NCBI GenBank assembly: GCA_947627805.1
Contig: CANQXB010000001.1
Location: 52,644-116,643 of the forward strand
Length of the DNA stretch: 64,000 nucleotides
Reading direction: 5' to 3'
From: an uncultured Bacilli bacterium
GTDB lineage: Bacteria; Bacillota_I; Bacilli_A; RF39; UBA660
This document shows positions 58,577-64,000 of this stretch, in pieces (the first letter of the stretch is position 1; every line of letters starts with the position of its first letter). Under the pieces are notes generated by a model. It saw only the letters and a list, made by a program, of their open reading frames with translations. It made no database searches and was not told the DNA's origin. A program made the position numbers and the translations under genes.

Positions 58577-58594
58577 ATTAGAAAGGAGTATTTA

Positions 58595-59083
58595 ATGGAT
58601 GAAGAGACTCCTAAACAATTTACTACTTTTCAAGAAGTATATGATTTATTCCTCGCGGGAATAACAGACGATATGTTTTTGGAAATTACAAAAGAAGATA
58701 CCCTTGAAATTTTACAAGAACTTTTAATTGCAGCAATTCCTTATTTTGAATATCCAAGTCATGATTTATTTGATATGGATTTAGACAAACAACAATTTAA
58801 TTTTCAACTTTCGATGGAAGAAATGATTGTTTTGCGGCAATACATGATTGCTCAATGGATTGGCTACCAGCTTGCAACTATTGATTTAATTAAACAAAAA
58901 TATTCTGGTAGTGATTTTAAATTTACCTCTCAGGCTTCTCATATTAAACAATTAAAAGATATGAAAGCTGAATATGAACATCAAGGTTTCCATTTGCAAC
59001 GAGTATTCCGCAGACGGCATAAAGGAGAAGATGGCTCTGTGCGGTCTTCCCTTAATCTGATTATGGAAGCACCACCGCAATGA
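58595..59083 (+). CDS. Head-tail connector / adaptor-like protein
   Basis: 162 residues, all-helical, FDMDLDKQQFNFQLSMEEMIVLRQYMIAQWIGYQLATIDLI. Position after the capsid and before the closure protein fits the adaptor ring (gp15/gp6-like). Overlaps the next gene by 4 bp. Confidence 0.55.
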   Translation: MDEETPKQFTTFQEVYDLFLAGITDDMFLEITKEDTLEILQELLIAAIPYFEYPSHDLFDMDLDKQQFNFQLSMEEMIVLRQYMIAQWIGYQLATIDLIKQKYSGSDFKFTSQASHIKQLKDMKAEYEHQGFHLQRVFRRRHKGEDGSVRSSLNLIMEAPPQ

Positions 59084-59388
59084 TAACACGATATGAAAAT
59101 GAAATAGATAACGCTGCAATAAAATCAAATTTAGAGCGAATAGGTAATCAAGTATATAAAGCTCTTTGTTTGCGGGAAGAGGATAAAGAATGGGTTAAAC
59201 CATTAGAGACTCTTTCTATTGAACTTTTGGGTATGGCTGATTTATTCCCAGACCAAAAGAATATTTTATCTCTAGCTTGTAAAGTTCAAGGTTTAGCGGC
59301 AGATGACAGTATAGATTTTCTGTTGTACCGCCGCACCATATTTGAATGTTGCTCCTTAGTCAGCAAGATTAAGGATTCTATAGACTGA
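59080..59388 (+). CDS. Small helical neck-region protein
   Basis: 102 residues, helical, with ATG inside the upstream stop (ATGATAA). Lies between adaptor and closure genes. Exact role unknown. Confidence 0.5.
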   Translation: MITRYENEIDNAAIKSNLERIGNQVYKALCLREEDKEWVKPLETLSIELLGMADLFPDQKNILSLACKVQGLAADDSIDFLLYRRTIFECCSLVSKIKDSID

Positions 59389-59398
59389 GGGGGTGCAA

Positions 59399-60529
59399 AT
59401 GTCATTAAATAGTCTGATTACACGGCTAGAATATAATGGCGGAAAAGACTCCATTAGTCGTATAAACAAACAAAAATTGCGATCTTTGCGGGCAGCTCTT
59501 AGGAATGATTATAACAGTCGCATGATTAAAACACCTAAAAAAGGTGCTTATCCCGCATTGATTAATTCTAAAGATATAAAAAGTGATTATGATAAAAAGT
59601 ATATTTCTGTTGAGTTTGATGCAGGATTAGAATCTGGAGATGTTTTTGAGGTTTTAGATAATCATACTCATTGGATGGTTTATCTTCCTGTTCTGACAGA
59701 AACTGCTTATTTTCGTTCAGAAATAGTGCGGTGTCGTTACACTGTCACTATTGATGATGAAGAATATTGGGTCTATTTTCAAGGCCCAACAGAAACAGAC
59801 CTTCGATGGTATATCAAATCTGGGATTAACTTTAATGAGTTAAATCTATCTGGTACTATATATATTAAAAATACGCCACAGACAAAAGAGTTTTTTAAGC
59901 GATTCACGCATATTAAATTGGATGGTCATATGTGGGAAGTTCAGGTAACAGATTCCATTACAGTACCAGGCATTATAGAGTTAGAAATTCAAGAATATTA
60001 CGACAATACTCCCGCGGAATTGCCTAGTATTCATTTGGCAGAGACCCCGCATGAGAGTATTATTGGAATAGATACTGTAGAACAAGACTCTATTGTCGGA
60101 TATGAAATTGAGCCTACTTTCTATGATCCAAAAGCAGAATGGAAAGTGTATGGCAATGATAGAGTAAAACTCCATAGAATTATAGATCATGGGCGTATGT
60201 GTGAAGTCCGCATATACGATGGAGCTATACGTAACTTCTTTATACAATATGGCGACAATGCGCCATTAGAAGTACAGATTAACATAGAAGAACCGTATAT
60301 TAAAGGCCCGCAACTAGTGTATCCATATGATGTACATACATATTGGACACCTTGCCCGCATGATGTTGTCATATTCTCTTCTGATAGTCCATTGGTAAAG
60401 GTCAAACAACTTACTGATAATTCTTGCTCGGTAGAAATTAAATCGAGTAAAAAAGGTGAATTTGTATTGCGGGGTGCCGCGAATGATGGCACTGAATATG
60501 AATTACCAGTTACTATTGGATCGTTCTAA
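59399..60529 (+). CDS. Head-closure-like protein with C-terminal Ig-like domain
   Basis: 376 residues from ATG 59399 (GAGGGGGTG before it). The first 200 residues are beta-rich (YISVEFDAGLESGDVFEVLDNHTHWMVY, HIKLDGHMWEVQVTDS), in keeping with a stopper/closure fold; the rest (GPQLVYPYDVHTYW, VIFSSDSPLVKVKQLTDNSCSVEI, GEFVLRGAANDGTEYELPVTI) looks like an immunoglobulin-like fold. Confidence 0.55.
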   Translation: MSLNSLITRLEYNGGKDSISRINKQKLRSLRAALRNDYNSRMIKTPKKGAYPALINSKDIKSDYDKKYISVEFDAGLESGDVFEVLDNHTHWMVYLPVLTETAYFRSEIVRCRYTVTIDDEEYWVYFQGPTETDLRWYIKSGINFNELNLSGTIYIKNTPQTKEFFKRFTHIKLDGHMWEVQVTDSITVPGIIELEIQEYYDNTPAELPSIHLAETPHESIIGIDTVEQDSIVGYEIEPTFYDPKAEWKVYGNDRVKLHRIIDHGRMCEVRIYDGAIRNFFIQYGDNAPLEVQINIEEPYIKGPQLVYPYDVHTYWTPCPHDVVIFSSDSPLVKVKQLTDNSCSVEIKSSKKGEFVLRGAANDGTEYELPVTIGSF

Positions 60530-60540
60530 GGAGGAAGAGA

Positions 60541-61179
60541 ATGCATGTAGTTGGGCATCAACTTGCTAAAAACTTTAAAAGTTCTTTTCTTTCTTGCGAA
60601 AAAGATCAAGAGGCTATTTGGAAACGGCTTTTTGTAGAAAGTCAGCCATATAGCAACAAATTAAAAAGATTATTGATTATAAACACTCCTAATTGTCTTG
60701 ACGAAAAAGAACATCAATGGGATCATTTAATTCAACAGGCGACAGTAAAACATTTACATGATATGGGATATATTAAAGCTATTCCTAAGTTGCCTTTTGG
60801 AGAACATGAAGAAGTAAAAGCATATATTATGCTTGAATTTGATGATTTTGTCCCCACTGAGAATCCTGAATATAGAGATTGTATTATTAGTTTTACAATT
60901 ATTTGTCAGTTAGACTATTGGGAACTTGAAGATTATAAATTGCGGCCGCACCAAATAGCTGGATATATAGATGGCATTCTTAATGAATGCCGCTTAACCG
61001 GTATTGGCACTTTAAAATTTATGGGTGCTTCGCAAGTTGTATTAAACGAGTATTTAGGTGGATTAGTATTACGTTATGTTGCTACTCATGGACATGATGA
61101 TGAAGAATCACTTAATCCATTGGCACCTGCACCTGAGAAATTAGGTAGTAGAGATTATGATAATGATATCACTGAGTAG
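60541..61179 (+). CDS. Tail completion / terminator-like protein
   Basis: 212 residues, ATG after TAAGGAGGAAGAG. Mixed alpha/beta; position between closure and tail tube genes suggests tail terminator or minor neck protein. Not recognised by sequence. Confidence 0.5.
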   Translation: MHVVGHQLAKNFKSSFLSCEKDQEAIWKRLFVESQPYSNKLKRLLIINTPNCLDEKEHQWDHLIQQATVKHLHDMGYIKAIPKLPFGEHEEVKAYIMLEFDDFVPTENPEYRDCIISFTIICQLDYWELEDYKLRPHQIAGYIDGILNECRLTGIGTLKFMGASQVVLNEYLGGLVLRYVATHGHDDEESLNPLAPAPEKLGSRDYDNDITE

Positions 61180-61187
61180 GTGATATT

Positions 61188-61949
61188 ATGGCGATAAAAG
61201 GAGATGCAGTAGGATTATATCTTGCAGCAAAAGAAATTATTGTTTTTGATTGTAATATTTTTATTACACAGCCTACTGTTGAAGAGGTTTTAAAATTAGG
61301 AGAAACAAGTTTTTTACAAGCAATTCAATATATTTCCCGCACAAGTGAATCTTTTGCAGTGGTTAAAAATGATAATGATGATATTGGTATCTTAAGTGAT
61401 TTACAGTTACTACTTCTTATTTATCATAATGAACCATTGGTGCGGGCAGATATAGATAATTTTTTTGATTTAGTTTTTCCGCGATATGTTGTGAAAGTTA
61501 CTGAAAATTCAATAGATTTTTTAGATCCAGAAGATAGTACAATAAAAGGACGTGTTACTCCTTTTAATTTTGAATCTTTACAAACCATTTGTTTAGATTT
61601 ATTTTTACCTATGTCACAACAAGAAAAACAATATAATCCACAAGGAGATAAAGCTCAAGAAATTGCGGAAAAATTGAAAAAAGGGCGAGAAGAAAAAGCT
61701 CGTAGAGAGGGTGGATTAGATGAACCGCAATCTCTATATGGAACCGAACTTTCTATCTTATCTGTTGGATTGCAAATATCTATTAATGATTTAGCAAAAA
61801 ATACTTTATTTCAATTAAATGATATGTTTATGCGTTTTCTTGCTAAAATGCGATGGGATCAATATTTTGACATGGCAACGATTCCATTCGCAGATAGTTC
61901 AAAACTTGAAGAACCTGAGTATTGGACTTCTAATATTTATTCATGGTAA
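61188..61949 (+). CDS. Tail-region structural or assembly protein
   Basis: 253 residues, ATG after AGGTGATATT. Two parts: an N-terminal VFDCNIFITQPTVEEVLKLGETSFL domain and a C-terminal helical part (AEKLKKGREEKARREGG..., LSVGLQISINDLAKNTLFQLNDM). The N-terminal pattern recalls SPP1-type tail assembly proteins. Role tentative. Confidence 0.5.
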   Translation: MAIKGDAVGLYLAAKEIIVFDCNIFITQPTVEEVLKLGETSFLQAIQYISRTSESFAVVKNDNDDIGILSDLQLLLLIYHNEPLVRADIDNFFDLVFPRYVVKVTENSIDFLDPEDSTIKGRVTPFNFESLQTICLDLFLPMSQQEKQYNPQGDKAQEIAEKLKKGREEKARREGGLDEPQSLYGTELSILSVGLQISINDLAKNTLFQLNDMFMRFLAKMRWDQYFDMATIPFADSSKLEEPEYWTSNIYSW

Positions 61950-62070
61950 TAATCATAGCCTTGTGTGATTTATTATAGATTGGTATTCCAAAAGTTGCGC
62001 GACTTCTGGGGACCAAAAAAGGAAAAATTTGTACGTACAAATTTTACTATGTAAAGGAGGGAAACATAGC

Positions 62071-64000
62071 ATGAGATTCGGTGTTCGCGAGATCTGCGAT
62101 GTAGTTTTTAAACCTCTCAGCTCTGTGGATATTGGGAATCAACACTTTGATGCTGGTCAGCCCGTACTTTACCTTGATACCGCCAAGACCTCAACTCTTG
62201 AGGGCGCTTCTACTACTGTATACGCGCAGGGTGGTAAAGGTAATCCTCGCCTAATTGGTTGGGACGGCGAAAAGACCATCACCTTTACTGTTGAAGATGC
62301 TCTAATGAGCCCCATTAGTTTTTCAATGCTTTCTGGCGCTGGCGTTATCCAAGGTACTGGAACCTTAGATGGAGACGATGCTAAGAAAATTTATGTTCAT
62401 ACTTCTTATGATCTTACTATTGAAAAAGAACAAGAGAAGTATGTTGCTAAACTAACAGATGTTGAGCGTAATGGTGCTACACTTGTAGTTACTAAAGAAG
62501 CTCCTGTTTATCCTATTCTATTAGATTCTGCGGGCGCGCAAGCTGCTTATCTTTCTGCTATTACAGAAGATCAGATTACAGTAGAAGGCGAAGCTAGTGA
62601 GAACCCTGTTAAGGTCAATACTGAACGTGGTGAGATTGATGCTAGTGGCCGCACTATTGTATTTGAATTAGCTTCTGATGAACCTGGCGATCCTCGTCTT
62701 GACGAGAAGATTGAAGTAGGCCAAGCTGTTCGTATTGATTGCTATACGGTTCATACTGAGGGCGCTACTGAAATTCAAATTGATGCGGGTACATTCGCTG
62801 GTTACTATTACATTGAGGCTTCTACGCTATTCCGCGATGAAGCTACTGGTGTTGATATGGCTGCTGAATTTATTATTCCTCGTGGTAAGATTCAGTCTAA
62901 CTTCACTTTTACAATGGCCAACAGTGGTGATCCTAGCACATTCACTTTCACAATCGACGCTTTCCCAGCCTATACTAAGTTCAACAAGAACAAGAAAGTT
63001 ATGGCTGTTCTACAAGTGCTTGATGCCGAGGGTGAAGCTCATAATTACCGTACCAAAGATATTGTTGGCCATCAGAATCGTACAAGTGACGCTGACGTAG
63101 ACGAATGGTACACGAAGTCTATCTTCGTTGATTCGGGGGAATAACGCCCGTCCCCGTCGCACCAGAATTGAGAAAGGCGACTGCGGGCAACGGGTATTCC
63201 GTTGGTGACTATAAAACGAGTGACGGATTCTCTGGGTCTGTCACTCTTGTAGAATCCAACATCAATGTTACTGGTTCTTTTATGAAGCAACCAGATCAAG
63301 TTGGCGAAAAATTAGGTTATCCAGAAGAAATGAACAAAGGGTATTTTCTACCTTTGACATTGGTTGGTATTAGAGGACAAGCTATTAAGCGTATGCCTGA
63401 TGGCACAGTGCATGTTTTTGGTAAAACAGGGGATAGAAATACCGTAATGAATATGTTACTTGCGGTTGATCCTGAAAGTCCTATTATCACATTAAAACTT
63501 TATAGTACCGTAGAAGATGCGGCTACTGATAATGAAGGCTTAGAAATCACTGTTGATTGTAATGAGTGTGAATTTAAGATTCCCGCAGCAGAGCCATTTA
63601 GTCCAAAAGAATTAGAAGAAATTGAAGCTGGCGATCACAAACTAGCAGATTTAGTTGGTGAAGATTATGGCATTATTATGGACGAAGAAGCTCATACAAT
63701 CACTGCGACAGGTGAGTTGAAGAAGATTGATGATTATGAGGATATGTTCCCCGGTGAATCTAAACTAACTTCATATTATTTACCTGTGAAGCTCTTGGGT
63801 GAGAACGGAACAACTGTTAAAAGTACCACATTACTTGGTACAGAAAAAACTTTGACATTTGGTCAAACTGGTGATGAAGAAGGAACTATGGTTTTAATCA
63901 TGGCTATTGACCCTGCTTCTCCTACAAGAGAATTAACTATTACTCCAGCTGCGGTTGGATATAGTTTAAATGCGGAAACTAATTATACGGTTGACGCATC
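62071..64000 (+). CDS. Major tail (tube) protein with -1 frameshift extension, partial
   Basis: Zero-frame product from ATG 62071 (AAAGGAGG ten bases upstream) to 63144, about 357 residues: MRFGVREICDVVFKP..., beta-rich, with an inner immunoglobulin-like part. At 63135-63141 (G GGG GAA, stop next) a -1 slip opens a frame that continues without a stop to the window end: GGITPVPVAPELRKATAGNG.... It encodes one domain clearly homologous to the capsid extension (GYFLPLTLVGIRGQAIKRM versus GYYLPLTLKGTQGQAVKRL) and the start of a second copy (SYYLPVKLLGENGTTVKS). Confidence 0.72.

Overview
This 64 kb window is part of a large double-stranded DNA tailed-phage genome. It is AT-rich and uses standard stop codons. 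It has strong AAGGAGG-type ribosome binding sites with ATG, GTG and TTG starts, and many promoters that match TTGACA-17-TATAAT almost exactly. That points to a low-GC Firmicutes host, probably a gut Clostridia-type bacterium (inference). The left 32 kb is transcribed mostly leftward, 32.7-37.1 kb rightward, 37.9-44.4 kb leftward, and 44.5-64 kb rightward.

The left arm (1-32.6 kb) carries replication, recombination and RNA-handling genes. They include a Sak4-like RecA-fold ATPase, a putative OB-fold protein, an ATP-dependent DNA ligase, a two-subunit type II topoisomerase, dCMP deaminase, three metallophosphoesterases, an RlaP-like nucleotidyltransferase, the RNA ligase RtcB, an Rnl2-like RNA ligase and a TROVE (Ro60) protein. 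tRNA-Arg, tRNA-Pro and an odd long-variable-arm tRNA are also present. Together these look like an RNA-repair and RNA-quality-control toolkit. Between RtcB and tRNA-Pro lies about 1.6 kb with no convincing gene. It holds two promoter-driven, densely structured candidate noncoding RNAs, one about 1 kb long with a 22-bp helix closing a roughly 600-nt domain. A second candidate RNA family, an H-type pseudoknot, occurs in two diverged copies near tRNAs.

The centre (32.7-44.4 kb) has an iteron array beside a replication-initiator-like gene, winged-helix-like regulators in duplicated gene-plus-tail modules, a DEDDh exonuclease, a HAD-type phosphatase, many very small membrane or zinc-ribbon proteins in overlapping operons, and repeat-rich noncoding stretches.

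The right arm (44.5-64 kb) is the packaging and virion module: a zinc-ribbon protein that may be the small terminase, the large terminase, portal, a protease-scaffold fusion with an internal start, a decoration-like protein, major capsid, head-tail connectors and the major tail protein. Capsid and tail proteins each appear to be extended by -1 frameshifting into homologous beta-rich (Ig-like) domains.

The most striking feature is self-splicing introns. The large terminase gene is cut into six exons by five group I-like introns, the topoisomerase B gene into three exons, and the Sak4 gene into at least three. I reconstructed the junctions from reading frame, protein-family motifs and 5'-exon/intron guide pairing. 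Most insertions fall in codons of catalytic or strongly conserved motifs (Walker A, Walker B, TOPRIM). The introns carry LAGLIDADG, GIY-YIG, HNH and EDxHD homing-endonuclease genes or are ORF-less.
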